Below, piece by piece: positions 1 to 11,119 of a stretch of DNA of 64,000 nucleotides. The position numbers and the translations under genes were made by a program. The stretch covers positions 17,073,307-17,137,306 of the forward strand of contig OU744451.1 of NCBI GenBank assembly GCA_916610825.1, read 5' to 3'. Within the stretch, counting starts at the first letter, position 1. Each line of letters begins with the position of its first letter. The notes beneath the pieces were generated by a model, which made no database searches, had not been told where the DNA came from, and saw only the letters and a program-made list of their open reading frames with translations. This stretch comes from Haliclystus octoradiatus. Taxonomy: Eukaryota > Cnidaria > Staurozoa > Stauromedusae > Haliclystidae.

Positions 1-1
1 T

Positions 2-2872
2 CTTTTCTTTTATAATTTCTTTCCACTCTTGCTTCGTAGCCCTGGTTGCTTCCAATTCATCTATTTTCAATTCTTCTGCCATTCTTTTGGTTTCACCGTA
101 CCAGCTTGTTTCCGTATCTTGCTTTATCTGCTCTAATAAGACCTTTTTACCTAATCGTTCGTCGTCTGATGTTATTATGTTTTGAAAAAGTATTAGGCGT
201 TGATATGCTATGTACATGCTGATGGGCCACATACCAATTTCTTTCAGAATTCCCCAATAGGGGGTACTGTTGGGTAATTTTAAAATTCTTTTTAGTGCTG
301 TGGATTGAATTTTCTCCAGCCTTTCTAAGTCAACTTTCCTTAATGTAGTCCAAACTTCTAAATTATAAATTACTGTTGGAATTACTGTTTTTTCGTACAT
401 AAGCAGCTGAGCGCTAGTGCTGTATTTCCCAAGGTGCTCCTCTCTCCCTATTCGCTTTAGTTCCTTGGTAATTCCGTGCATGTTGTTCTCAATCTGCTCA
501 ATTTGTCTTTCTGCTGTCCCACTGCTATTAATCCAGTTTCCAAGGTATTTATACTCTTTAGTTTTGCTGACTTTTCCTCTTTTCAATTTTATATAAGCTT
601 CTTCCTGTTCTTTTTTCCCTGATTTAATAATTATGTAATTGGTCTTATTGATACTGAATGTGAACTTCTTTTTCTCTTCCATCAGTGCAAGGTTATTCCC
701 TGTTATTTCTATGGTCTCTTTGCTCCCTGCAACTGCAATATCATCTACATATATCAGTGCTTGTATTGCTAAATTGGGTGAAACAATTGTACTTGATGGT
801 TTACCCACTTTGTTTATTAAATCAGTACTGACACAGCATAGCTGAGGACCATATACAGTGCCTTGTTTCACAATGTTTTTTATATGTATTTCAGGAGTAT
901 TTCCATGGGGTGTTCGAATAGTTATTCTTGCATTTCGATTTAAGTTATGAATTGTAGCCACTTCTCTCGCCCGCATCCCTGCCGTGTGTAGGTCCACAAG
1001 ACAGTCCTCTAGCCATAACTTGTCAAAGCATTTTTCTGCATCGGCAAACAGTATATATGTGGATTTATTTAGTCTTTTGTTGTTATCTAATACAATCAAT
1101 AGAGCCAGCCAATTGTCTTTTGTTGATCTTCTCTTTCTGCCACCATTCTGAAAAGTGCTAAATTGGACATCGTCCTGTGTTTTCCCCATTATCAACTTTT
1201 CATACAGCTTGCTCAATATGCTGGTTAAGAATATCCCTCTTCTGTTTTTCATTTCCGTTTTTGATCCCTTGTTCTTATATATTGATTTTATCTCCATTTT
1301 CTCCCATTCAATAGGCGTGGAGTTATCTGCTGACAGTTTATTGAATAGCTTAGCAAGAGACTTAACCATCTCCAATCCTCCTTCAATTACCATCTCATTT
1401 CGCCATCCTTCGCTGTCTGGTGCTTTGTTGCGATTTAGGTATTTGATTATACTTTCCACTTCCTCCATAGAGTATTTGAGTTGTTCTTGGGCATTACCTT
1501 CTGTTTCTACATTCGTTAATTTCTTGTTTATTTTTTCTTCATTTTCATGGGCATAGCCCTCCGTTGGTTGCACTCCTTTGAACAAATCTATATAAAAATT
1601 TCGGAATATTTGCAATATCTCAGATTTTTCTTCTTGTTTTTCACCGTTTTCATCTATCATGGCTATAGGTAGCTCTTCTTGCTTTCCTTTTATCCTCCTG
1701 CGAAACTCCCAAAACTTTTCCTCCTTCAATCCATTTCCTTTGTTCTGTAATGACTCCACTGTTCGTGTTATCCGTTTTGCTTGTGCTTGTTGCTGTTCTT
1801 CATAAATGTGGTTTGTGATAAGTCTTTTTCTTTTTTCCAACTGTTCCTTGTTACTGGCATTTCTGTATTGTGATTTAACTTTCCGTTTTGCAGCCATTAA
1901 TAATCTTTGTTTGTTGGTACAATGTTTTCGTTTTACTGTTGTTTTGCATCTTTCCTTGATTTCCATAATTGTTTTTGTCCATTCTGAATATTGCTCTTGG
2001 GTTGTTTCCTGACTATCAAATATGTTTGACACTTCGTGTTCCTGTAGTAAGCTATTGTATTTTTTTAATTCTTTTTTATTTAGAAGCCTGCTATGTTCTG
2101 TTTTTCTGCTGCTTGACAACTGTCCTTTAAACTCCATTATTATTGCTCTGTGGTCGCTGTATCTAATAATTACATCTTTTTCTTTTTTAAGTACTCTATA
2201 TGGGGTATATAACTTTTCCTCGTCTATTATTACTGATTTCAGATCTCTTACACAACCCTGCTCTATAATAACGTAGTCCAAAACTGAATGATTCGTCCCT
2301 TGTACTCTAGTCCACACACCCTGACATTCCTTCCAACTATTTATAATTGCCATACCACAATCTTTCATCAATTTTTTAAACATCCGTCCACCTTTGGTTA
2401 CTTCAATGTGGTTTCCAGTAATTGCGTCACCCACTTTACAATTAAAATCTCCCATTACAATTATTCTTTCCCCTTCATCTTGACCTTTGGTAATTTCTTC
2501 TTTTAAGGTAGCATATGAAGCCTTGAGTGTTGTTTTCTTTTCTTCATCTCCTTTTGGGAGATATGCTATTCCTACTCTATATTTAGTCTTGGTGCCCATT
2601 GTGATCCACAGACTTTCCATGCTGTTTTCTGTTCTGTTTACTTCCAATGTGACATTTTCATATTTTTTTTTGACACCTATCAAAACTCCTCCCCCTTCGT
2701 CATTCCTGTCATTTCTGTATATATGATATCCTTCTATCTCTGTTGTATCTGTCTTGCTGGTATGTGTTTCTACTATACCAATTACATCTGCATCAATGTT
2801 TTGTATTATTTCAGATAAATTTTCCATTTTTGACTTTATTCCTCTAATATTTACATAATATACTTTTAACAT
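2..2872 (-). CDS. LINE ORF2: AP endonuclease + reverse transcriptase (partial)
   Basis: I read this frame codon by codon on the minus strand: it is open for 957 codons from the ATG at 2872-2870 to the window edge, with no stop. The N-terminal third is an exonuclease III-like (APE) endonuclease, with GDFN near residue 139 and the SDH motif near residue 241. The middle is a reverse transcriptase: an FADAEKCFD block near residue 607 and the catalytic YVDD near residue 708. In LINEs this protein nicks the target and primes reverse transcription there. The C-terminus is outside the window. The frame is also open upstream of the ATG as far as the ORF1 stop at 2989-2987, giving a 38-codon lysine-rich in-frame leader. 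Confidence 0.93.
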   Translation of the reverse strand, partial: MLKVYYVNIRGIKSKMENLSEIIQNIDADVIGIVETHTSKTDTTEIEGYHIYRNDRNDEGGGVLIGVKKKYENVTLEVNRTENSMESLWITMGTKTKYRVGIAYLPKGDEEKKTTLKASYATLKEEITKGQDEGERIIVMGDFNCKVGDAITGNHIEVTKGGRMFKKLMKDCGMAIINSWKECQGVWTRVQGTNHSVLDYVIIEQGCVRDLKSVIIDEEKLYTPYRVLKKEKDVIIRYSDHRAIIMEFKGQLSSSRKTEHSRLLNKKELKKYNSLLQEHEVSNIFDSQETTQEQYSEWTKTIMEIKERCKTTVKRKHCTNKQRLLMAAKRKVKSQYRNASNKEQLEKRKRLITNHIYEEQQQAQAKRITRTVESLQNKGNGLKEEKFWEFRRRIKGKQEELPIAMIDENGEKQEEKSEILQIFRNFYIDLFKGVQPTEGYAHENEEKINKKLTNVETEGNAQEQLKYSMEEVESIIKYLNRNKAPDSEGWRNEMVIEGGLEMVKSLAKLFNKLSADNSTPIEWEKMEIKSIYKNKGSKTEMKNRRGIFLTSILSKLYEKLIMGKTQDDVQFSTFQNGGRKRRSTKDNWLALLIVLDNNKRLNKSTYILFADAEKCFDKLWLEDCLVDLHTAGMRAREVATIHNLNRNARITIRTPHGNTPEIHIKNIVKQGTVYGPQLCCVSTDLINKVGKPSSTIVSPNLAIQALIYVDDIAVAGSKETIEITGNNLALMEEKKKFTFSINKTNYIIIKSGKKEQEEAYIKLKRGKVSKTKEYKYLGNWINSSGTAERQIEQIENNMHGITKELKRIGREEHLGKYSTSAQLLMYEKTVIPTVIYNLEVWTTLRKVDLERLEKIQSTALKRILKLPNSTPYWGILKEIGMWPISMYIAYQRLILFQNIITSDDERLGKKVLLEQIKQDTETSWYGETKRMAEELKIDELEATRATKQEWKEIIKEK

Positions 2873-2986
2873 ATTCAACTTTTTTTCTATTGTTTTTTTC
2901 CTTCTGTTCCGTACTTGATTGTTTTTCTCCTCTCTTGGCCCAATTGTCGGTCCTTTTTGGCATTCTATTGTTTTTTTTGTGTCTTG

Positions 2987-4000
2987 TCATTGTTTTTGCA
3001 AAGGCATTGTTCTATACATTGGATACATTGGCTGTTGAATCTGTGGTTGCCACGTATTGGTAGAGTGTACCCCTGGGTTTTGTCTGAAGTCTTTCTTGAT
3101 ACCTTGTATTTCCTCGTGTATTTGCTTTTGTACTGCGTTGATGATTGTCTCGTGTAATGCTTTATTTTTTCTTTCTTGTATTTCTTCCCATTCTTTTTGT
3201 CGCCTATCTAACGAGCGCAGGTGTTCGTTCTCTTCATTTTGGATATTTTTTTTTCTTCTAGGCTGATTTGTGGCTTCGAGTTTGTCAGCTATCCCATTTT
3301 GACCATCGCTTTTACTTTCACGATGTATGAACTTGCACCTATCTCCAAAACGACAGCTTCCGTTTTCATGCCATCTACAAACTACACTTTCATTGTGTGC
3401 ATATTTACATGATTGGTTGCTACATTTATTTTTTAGAAAATATCTGCAGATCACTTCGTGCTTATATCTGCAATTTTCATTGAATCTACAGATTTTATTC
3501 TTTGCATAATTTAAACAGATTCTTTCATAAGTCTTGCTTCTTTTTGGAGTTTCTTCTACATTTCTTGAGATATACCCTTCTCTTTCTTCATTGTTCTGCC
3601 TGCTGTCTGGTTTTACGAGCTCTATTTCCAATTGTTTATTTATTTCAATGATTTCCTTCATTTTCTCTTTGATTTCATTATTTTCTGCACCAAGTGCTGA
3701 TTTTTCCATTACATTTTTTTCTACCAAATCTTGATACTGCTTTAGCTCAATTTTCATTTTATCGTTCATTCTCTTAAATTTTTGCTTGCTTTCATGCAAT
3801 TTTTCTATCTGTGTAACTGTCCCCTGCATTTGTTCTTCAAGTGCAGCTGGTTCTAGATCTAGTTCTATTGTTTTTTTCTCATTACCTTGGGTAGTCTCAT
3901 TCACCTTTCTCACTAGTCTGAACAACAATTCTATGTGTTCATCAGCATTAGTTTTCATTTCTCGTACCTGGTTTTCAAGATGCCGTACTTTTGTTGCCAT
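2987..4000 (-). CDS. LINE ORF1: coiled coil + three CCCH zinc fingers
   Basis: The first ATG in this frame is at 4000-3998. From there the protein is 337 residues and ends in TGA at 2989-2987. The frame is open upstream, without another ATG, to a TAA at about 4207-4209, so the true N-terminus may be lost or may use a non-ATG start. The N-terminal half is rich in Glu, Lys and Gln with heptad-like spacing and is probably a coiled coil. The middle carries three tandem CCCH fingers with spacings C-x8-C-x5-C-x3-H, C-x7-C-x4-C-x3-H and C-x7-C-x5-C-x3-H, a nucleic-acid-binding type. ORF1 proteins usually coat the element's RNA. CCCH fingers replace the more common CCHC knuckles or RRM. The stop codon is in the same frame as ORF2. 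Confidence 0.85.
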   Translation of the reverse strand: MATKVRHLENQVREMKTNADEHIELLFRLVRKVNETTQGNEKKTIELDLEPAALEEQMQGTVTQIEKLHESKQKFKRMNDKMKIELKQYQDLVEKNVMEKSALGAENNEIKEKMKEIIEINKQLEIELVKPDSRQNNEEREGYISRNVEETPKRSKTYERICLNYAKNKICRFNENCRYKHEVICRYFLKNKCSNQSCKYAHNESVVCRWHENGSCRFGDRCKFIHRESKSDGQNGIADKLEATNQPRRKKNIQNEENEHLRSLDRRQKEWEEIQERKNKALHETIINAVQKQIHEEIQGIKKDFRQNPGVHSTNTWQPQIQQPMYPMYRTMPLQKQ

Positions 4001-4206
4001 TTTAGTTTTCTCGTCTAGTAGTCTTTGTATCCTTTCTTCTTGTAATTTATTTTCTTTCACCGTGCTTTCATACCTCAAGGCTTTCAATTTCTCTTCAACC
4101 TCTTTGTTTCCTATTGTATTATTATCAGTTGTTAACTCTGTATTAGTATCTATTGTGAGTGGGGTGGTGTATTCAATCTCATTATTTGACGTTTCTAAAG
4201 ATTCTT

Positions 4207-5272
4207 GTTAATTTGATTACTGTTAATTTGAAAATTCGTCTGAAGTTTAGATCACACACGTGGTAATTTGAATATGCGTCTGTTTTTCTATTCCATACGA
4301 AACCCTATTAATTTGAATATTCGTCCAAAGTTTAGATCACACCCGTGATAATTTCAATATTCGTCCAAAGTTTAGATCAAACCCGTGATGATTTGAATAT
4401 GCGTCTGTTTTTTTATTCCATACGAAACCCTATTAATTTGAATATTCGTCCAAAGTTTTAGATCAAACCCGTGATAATTTGAATATGCGTCTGTATTTAT
4501 ATTCCATACGAAACCCTATTAATTTGAATATTCGTCCAAAGTTTAGATCACACCTGTGATAATTTCAATATTCGTCCAAAGTTTAGATCAAACCCGTGAT
4601 GATTTGAATATGCGTCTGTTTTTCTATTCCATACGAAACCCTATTAATTTGAATATTCGTCCAAAGTTTAGATCACACCCGTGGTAATTTGAATATGCGT
4701 CTGTTATTTTATTCCATACGACACCCTATTAATTTGAATATTCGTCCAAAGTTTAGATCACACCCGTGATAATTTGAATATGCGTCTGTTTTTATATTCC
4801 ATACGAAACACTGTTAATTTGAATATTCGTCCAAAGTTTAGATCAAACCCGTGATAATTTGAATATGCATCTGTTTTTATATTCCATACGAAACACTGTT
4901 AATTTGAATATTCGTCCAAAGTTTAGATCAAACCCGTGATAATTTGAATATGCGTCTGTTTTTATATTTCATACGAAACACTTTTAATTTGAATATTCGT
5001 CCAAAGTTTAGATCACATACGTGATAATTTGAATATTCGTCCAAAGTTTAGATCAAACCCGTGATAATTTGAATATGCGTCTGTTTTTATATTCCATACG
5101 AAACACTGTTAATTTGAATATTCGTCCAAAGTTTAGATCAAACCCGTGATAAATTGAATATGCGTCTATTTTTATACTCCATACGAAACACTGTTAATTT
5201 GAATATTCGTCCAAAGTTTAGATCAAACCCGTGATAATTTGAATATTCGTCTGTTTGATTTCCAATACTAAA
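4207..5272. repeat. ~85-bp tandem repeat array, about 12 units
   Basis: The array repeats a unit of about 85 bp made of two related half-units of 41 and 44 bp. Each half starts with AATTTGAATAT; one continues TCGTCCAAAGTTTAGATCA and the other GCGTCTG then TTCCATACGAAAC. Units differ by only a few bases and some lack a half-unit. It lies immediately 5' of the LINE ORF1 frame, so it could be promoter-like 5' monomers of the LINE or a satellite into which the LINE inserted. A detached fragment of the same motif occurs at about 5548-5577. Confidence 0.9.
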
Positions 5273-6750
5273 CAATGTTAATCCATGTCTTTGTCTAAAC
5301 ATCCGTGATTAATTCGATCAGTCATGCGTTTATCTGCGTTCAAATGAATAATTCAATTTTTTGGTGCAATTTTGTATGTTTTGATAATTTATTTTCTTTA
5401 AAATAATTCATTTAGCCTTTTTCGACTTTATTATATACTTTTTGTAGTTTATATTGTTCCTTAACTTCGTAAATCTCCCATTAATAAGTATGTTGTGCTC
5501 ACATCATTTGTGCGAAGCGTTATTTAACGCGCTCCAATATAGGTCTATTTGAATATTCGTCCAGACGAATATGCGTCTAACTTCACAGACATCTTTTTTA
5601 AACCATACTTTTTCGCAAGAAGCCGACTTGTTCGCAGATTTCAGCCCCATCGTAGCTAAGAGGGTTAGAATATAATTATTATAACATTTGCGTAATAATT
5701 ACAATAATTACTTTAAGTCCACCTCATTAAACTATATAAACTATAATGGATTGAATTTATGATTGCTATAGTGCTGTTCCAAACTATTTGCATTATTAGT
5801 ACAGCTATATCGTGTATATTCATTTAGTAAGTGGTTTATAATTTTATGATGATGGTATATATCATATGGAACTTATGTATTTTTAAATTTATTTAGCTCG
5901 TAGCTGTTCAAATATCTTTGAGAAGTGTGATCTGCTCCCACAAAAATTCTGTCAAAGTTCCAAGACTTGGATGGATAGATTTTGTCAAAGTTATTGTAAC
6001 AGCTGTTGAAATTCATGTGGAATATATAGATTTCATGGACAATGAAAGTGGAAATTCAAGTCATTTTTTGCCTCGCTGGTGAATTAGGTAGTTAGCGACG
6101 AAGTGTAATCAAGACAACTGTTTGATTATGATTATAGTGTTAAATTTTGGGCAGTCAATATTTATCGTGCATAGACTATATGATAGATATTTGGTGAATA
6201 GTATATACGGTGTAATCAACATTCCTTAATATTCTCATTTTCTCAAATTATGATTACATTAATATTATTATGTTGAGCAATCATTAAGCAGTCTCATTTT
6301 ATTGAATAAATATCGCAAGACGTCAAGCCAACCGATATAGCGGTTAATTAAGAGCAGCACTCTTAACGTTTAAATGTAAATGGGCAACGTTTAACATCTT
6401 AAATGATGTAAAACGTTGTAAAACGTTTAACGTTTAAATGGGCGAAACCACACCAGCTTACTTCTTTTCCCCCAGAGCTCCTACCATATGTGGATTATGT
6501 GTGATTAAGCATGGATTAAGGTAGACCTTTAGCAGATAAGGCATGCGTGTCTCGACTCTCAGTTTCATAGAGCAGAACATCCTCGGAGGGAGGGAAACTT
6601 CCATTGCGCTTCGACGGGGTGGTTCGCATAAAACTTTTGGAGGATAACCACAAAAATGTTTCAGATCATGACTCAGAAGACCGTCAGTGCGGTAAGGGTA
6701 AAATACCAACTTGCAAACTCTTGCAAATTTACCAACCAATCCCAAATTAA

Positions 6751-6778
6751 GGAAATGGTCTTCTTGTCTAGACCATGG
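6751..6778 (+). repeat. 28-bp perfect inverted repeat, left arm
   Basis: This arm (GGAAATGGTCTTCTTG then TCTAGACCATGG) is the exact reverse complement of 10104-10131, 3.3 kb away. A 28-bp perfect match at that distance suggests the ends or fragments of the same transposon family in opposite orientations. No target duplication is visible, so I do not call a single element. Confidence 0.7.
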
Positions 6779-9700
6779 ACCTATCAATCTGAAAGAGTTC
6801 CACCACCCGTCTCTTTTATTTTTTTTAGTGTTTGATTTGATTGCATCTCATAGCTGTTCCGGGTGAACTAATGATGATCATTCCAACGTCTTCTAATTAA
6901 ATCGTGCCAAGAAATCGTAGAATTTGATATGATATCGATATATCGTCATTTTGACACTAGCAACCGCAAATCCTGGAGGGTAGTTACGGCACTTTACATT
7001 ATAACAATACTATCATTTAATTATATCGACATCATATCAAATTCTACATTTTCTTGTGCCAGCCGGGTATTCGCGCTGCCATGACGACGGCGAGCGCGTC
7101 CTTGCGAGTCCTCGCGCGAAGCCGCCACAAAAAACAGAAACACAACGACCACCCACGGACGACAGTCTTTACAGGCCGAATTAATCTTGAAGTTGGTAGA
7201 GCTCCTACGACATATCGGCAACGGCCGTTCAGATCAATACGAAAGCAGCGGCAATCGAAAGAAAGGGCCAAATCATTCGAGAAAGTTTTTTTTCAGCGTT
7301 GTGAATGCATCCGTTGATTTTAATTAATTTTTCAAATTTCAGCCCCTTCGTTGACTCATTACGCTGGGACGTCGTAGCCGAACGGACAGAGAATGCCAGC
7401 CTCATCAGTCGAGCCGCCCGCACAACGACAGTATTGTGATATCAGCCCGCAGTAGGCAAGGCATTGCTTCTTTTTATTGCCCTATTGGACGTTGCACTTC
7501 GAATTAATTTCAATATTTTATTTGATGCTCGAGCGGCTGCTTCCGACTTTCTTGACGTGTTTCTAGGGCACAGGGTTCTGTAGTGAGCTGCACAGGCTAG
7601 GCAGTTTTGCAACTTTTACTTCCATAGTGGCCCGAATGGAGAGACCTTTTTTATGTCGCTCTGATTAGCACAAGCTTTTGAACGGCCACAATTCTGTTGG
7701 CCACGGAGATATGATGGATCGTGGATGGACTCTGTTTGTATATATGTGCATTACAGTAAATATATTAAAGTTCTAATAAAAGTTATCAAGCTACTAACAA
7801 TGATATAACTTATCATCTTAGTAAATAAATATAGGAGATATTTTTATAAGTAGAAATAATCATTTTTAGCTTATGATAAAAACGATTGCAATAAATATAC
7901 ATATTAAAGTTCCATTTAAAGTTGTATGTATGTATATAGTATTTGTAGCACATGGCTAACATGCAAATAAAACAAAGGAGGATATTTTTTAAATGTATCC
8001 TCACTTACATGTGGCCTTCAAAATTCTAAAAATAAAACATTACTATCATAGATACAGAGAAATATCAATAGACAATGCATAAATAGAAAATACATAACCA
8101 AGCAACTGAGATTTAACTACAGTAACTACAATATTTAGATAAATTAACTTTGTTACATTTTGTTTGGAATATTTCCAAAGATTTGTAAGAAATCCCATCT
8201 TCAGTCTTCAGAAATGCTATTCCATGGACGGATGACTCTGTTAGCGAAGGCATATTTGCAACAATCATATTTTCAGTTCATATTTGAATGAAGTCTCAAA
8301 TAGTGTCCACGAATAGGATACCGGTATACTTAGATTGGGCAAATTCGTCTTTTATTTCATTTTGTCAAAATTGACAGGCAAAACAAAGTAGAGTCACATC
8401 AAATTATTTCGCTAAATTGCAGCCTATATAATTTACAAGCAAGTTGTTAGAATAAGTGTAGTATAGGTAAATATAATTAGATATGATACGAATCCCGGGA
8501 TACGAATATATCTATATATATATATATATGTCCACAGTCTATTACATGCGTATAATATTGTACTTGATTACAATGTACTTAGAAACTAAAAAAAAATTTA
8601 CAGAAGGGTGAGATACTGAACCCATCAAGCCCTCTTTTGAAAGTATAAAAACTAATAGGATTTAATGAGACGTCTGGTATAAAGTTCCACCAAGGGAGGA
8701 AAATTCAAATTTTACTCAATCATCTTTTGGGTTACACAGAGGTTTCAATGTTAAGGAAAAATATTTTGATTTTTCAATTCTAAAAAGTTCGCAAAATGGA
8801 ACGTCAGTAATGCCATATACATTTTTATATAAGAGATAGATATCTTAGTACATAGATGAGCGATATAAGTAGGAACCATTTTCATCTTATGATACCTATA
8901 AAACTGTATTGCAAGGATTGCAGTAATGAAATTACCTTCGGATTTAAATTATAAAGTGACGAACAACATGTGAACGTTGAACGGCATTGAACAGCAATCA
9001 TGGAATGAATGCAATTTAGAGGATAGAAGAACAATTAATACGGAGAATCATTTGCCGCTAATAATTAGTGATAAACTATTCTTGGTTTTGTAATGGTATA
9101 ATTACTTCTTCTGTCTGATTACTGGTCCGAGGACACAAGTAATTCATATTTTGAAATAAATATTAATGTAAATTTGTTACTACTCTCTCTTCTACTATCT
9201 TGCCTGAACTAAGATTTAGGTGTGCTTATCGCCAATATAGACAGTCGCACAGTGAAGTTAATGTTTTAAGGCCGGGCTACCTTTACAAAGACTCTTTCAG
9301 ATAAGCAATCATTATTTGGTGTTTGATAAATTTCAGGGGCTCGTGAGATGTCAATTGACTCATGTCCATGTGCTGATGTATTAATGCTTTCAAAATGAAT
9401 ACAATAAGTTTTAAAAATGAAAATTTTCAATTATTCCATTTATCATTGAAAAATTATACAGCACATGCGTATTTTGTTGATAATCGATATAAATTGGACT
9501 ACACAAACTTTAAGTCTACGAACTATATTATGACAGTTGTTTTCCTTCGCTTTTAAAAGCACTGTGACTGTAAAGGGAGACTGCCAGAGATGGTGTCTGT
9601 CTCGGGCGATTGTTGACCCAATTTTATCATTTTGGCTAAATGGAAAGGACGGTTCAGGTGTGTAGATGGTGGTGTAGCATCGTTGACGATGACAAATGCT

Positions 9701-10103
9701 GCGTTTTAAAAGTTCCTGAATGTTTTCGTCGTTGCTCATTTAGAAGGATACGTCGTTCCAAATTGGTGTCGTGGTGGTTAATGATAATAACAATATCATC
9801 ACCGCGACACGCAAATGACGAAACGACGACATCATCCATTCAGCGTCAACTTCTACATCAAATAACTATTGTTCCATGGTCTACTGGGCACGATTTGATA
9901 GTATAACATAAATAGGATGTGACCTAGCTGCATCTAAAGATCAATTCATCATTTCACCACAACAGTTAAAAAATAAATGAAAGCTTAAATAATGCTACGA
10001 GACATCAAACACTGTGAGCTTCATCAAAATAATAATATCTTGAGCAAGCATGATTGAGACGAGGGTCAGAATTCTATCAGATTGATAAGCCCTAGAGATA
10101 AGC

Positions 10104-10131
10104 CCATGGTCTAGACAAGAAGACCATTTCC
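10104..10131 (-). repeat. 28-bp perfect inverted repeat, right arm
   Basis: Reverse complement of 6751-6778. It ends 23 bp before the first long-TIR mini-element at 10155. Confidence 0.7.
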
Positions 10132-10154
10132 ATATTTTCCTGCATATTTTTGGG

Positions 10155-10261
10155 TAGCCTCATTCCATCGCGACCCTCATTTCCGCGCGGCGTTTCAGTG
10201 AGGGCCTAACAAACTTACTGGAGTGCCGTGCAGAAACGAGGGCCATGATGGAATGAGGCTA
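10155..10261. mobile_element. 107-bp mini element of the long-TIR (Mutator-like) family
   Basis: The element is almost only terminal repeat: it starts TAGCCTCATTCCATCG and ends in the inverse, ATGGAATGAGGCTA, with the two arms nearly touching. It is flanked by a 9-bp direct repeat, ATTTTTGGG, at 10146-10154 and 10262-10270. A 9-bp duplication together with TIRs around 100 bp long is the signature of Mutator-like (MULE) elements. It has no coding capacity and is an extreme deletion derivative of the 10283-11096 element. Confidence 0.8.
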
Positions 10262-10282
10262 ATTTTTGGGCTAATTTTGTGC

Positions 10283-11096
10283 TAGCCTCACTCCATCACG
10301 GCCCTCATTTCCGCGCGGTGCTCCAGTGAGGGCCTAATAAAATTTAAGGTTAAAAAGTGTGCCAGAAACCAAAAATATGGTGTGCCCAATCACAGCGCAC
10401 CTTTGTATCACGTGAATTTTTATCGAGCGCTGGTTGGTGAATAAAATGTAAACAAACTTGCTTTAATCATTTTCAAAGTTTATATTTCGATCGCTTATTC
10501 TGTCATATTGTCAATTTTTAATTATATATTTACGGAGAAATGGAAATTTGAATCAGATTAATGCTGTATGTTGGAGAATTGATTTTAAATTTTGAATATT
10601 TCTTTGATTTTGATTATTTAAATCATGATTCAAAACGACGGAAGTGCTTACAATTTTCCAACGATGGCGATCGCTCCGTCAAAACATGATGTTTTCTGCT
10701 TTTATTTTGTATTCTACGCCCGCAAATGGTCTTCATGATGTTCATACAGTCCTTCGAGATAATGTAATCTATTATTTATAATTCTGTTGCTCCAATTTGA
10801 TACCAAAATAAATACCGTAAACTTGACTTTTTTTAGTTTTTTTCGACAGTTTGTTTACAAAATGTTGAAATTCAAAATAGCTGAATTCAGCAAATTTCAA
10901 TTCTTGTTCACACCTCGTTGTATTGTTCTTCGATGGGCCGACCAACCAACACCTGGCTGTAACTCACATGACTCCAAGGTGCGCTGTGATTGGGCACACC
11001 AAATTTTGGTTTCTGGGCACACTTTTTAACCTTAAATTTTATTAGGCCCTCACTGGAGCGCCGCGCGGAAATGAGGGCCGCGATGGAGTGAGGCTA
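10283..11096. mobile_element. Non-autonomous long-TIR (Mutator-like) transposon, copy 1
   Basis: This 814-bp element has inverted ends of roughly 110 bp or more. The ends start TAGCCTCACTCCATCACGG and contain the shared blocks GTGAGGGCCTAATAAAATTT and ATGGTGTGCCCAATCACAGC in inverse at the right end. A 9-bp duplication, ATTTTGTGC, lies at 10274-10282 and 11097-11105. The interior has no credible protein. Related copies lie at 26997-27693 (5'-truncated) and 28737-29557 (full), with a fragment near 24745-24832. An autonomous partner is not in the window. Confidence 0.87.
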
Positions 11097-11119
11097 ATTT
11101 TGTGCTTGGTTGGTATAGT

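Larger units (their letters stand above)
1..4206 (-). mobile_element. Non-LTR retrotransposon (LINE), 3' part beyond the window
   Basis: Two long minus-strand reading frames lie in the order expected of a two-ORF LINE: a zinc-finger ORF1 and then an AP-endonuclease/reverse-transcriptase ORF2. Neither is interrupted in the window apart from one TGA between them, so this copy is probably young. The 3' end, any tail and the target duplication lie left of base 1. The 5' side passes directly into a tandem repeat at about 4207, so it is either the element's own 5' region or a 5' truncation point. The clade was not assigned; that needs an RT tree. Confidence 0.93.
5273..10146. other. Gene-free stretch, AT-rich with repeat fragments
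   Basis: No coding region is convincing here. At 5553-5573 there is a small inverted repeat (ATATTCGTC, two bases, GACGAATAT) that resembles the tandem repeat. A fragment near 6595-6630 shares the motif TTGCGCTTCGACGGGG with the introns of the ShK gene 2 copies at 21.55 kb and 36.33 kb. A GC-richer island at about 7050-7450 has open frames on both strands but no recognisable domain. A simple (TA)n run lies near 8510-8529. An imperfect palindromic segment lies at about 9760-9830. Confidence 0.6.

Noticed and set aside
1155-4211. Plus-strand open frames rich in Ser, Phe and Leu
   Set aside because: Antisense shadows of the LINE ORFs on the minus strand.
4207-5272. Regular repeats with near-constant spacing, CRISPR-like at first sight
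   Set aside because: Repeats are contiguous with no unique spacers, and the genome is eukaryotic.
7044-7423. Overlapping open frames in a GC-richer island
   Set aside because: Open on several frames at once, no domain, start or splice evidence; better explained by base composition.
9640-9906. Opposed open frames around an imperfect palindrome
   Set aside because: The palindrome makes both strands open; no protein similarity recognised.
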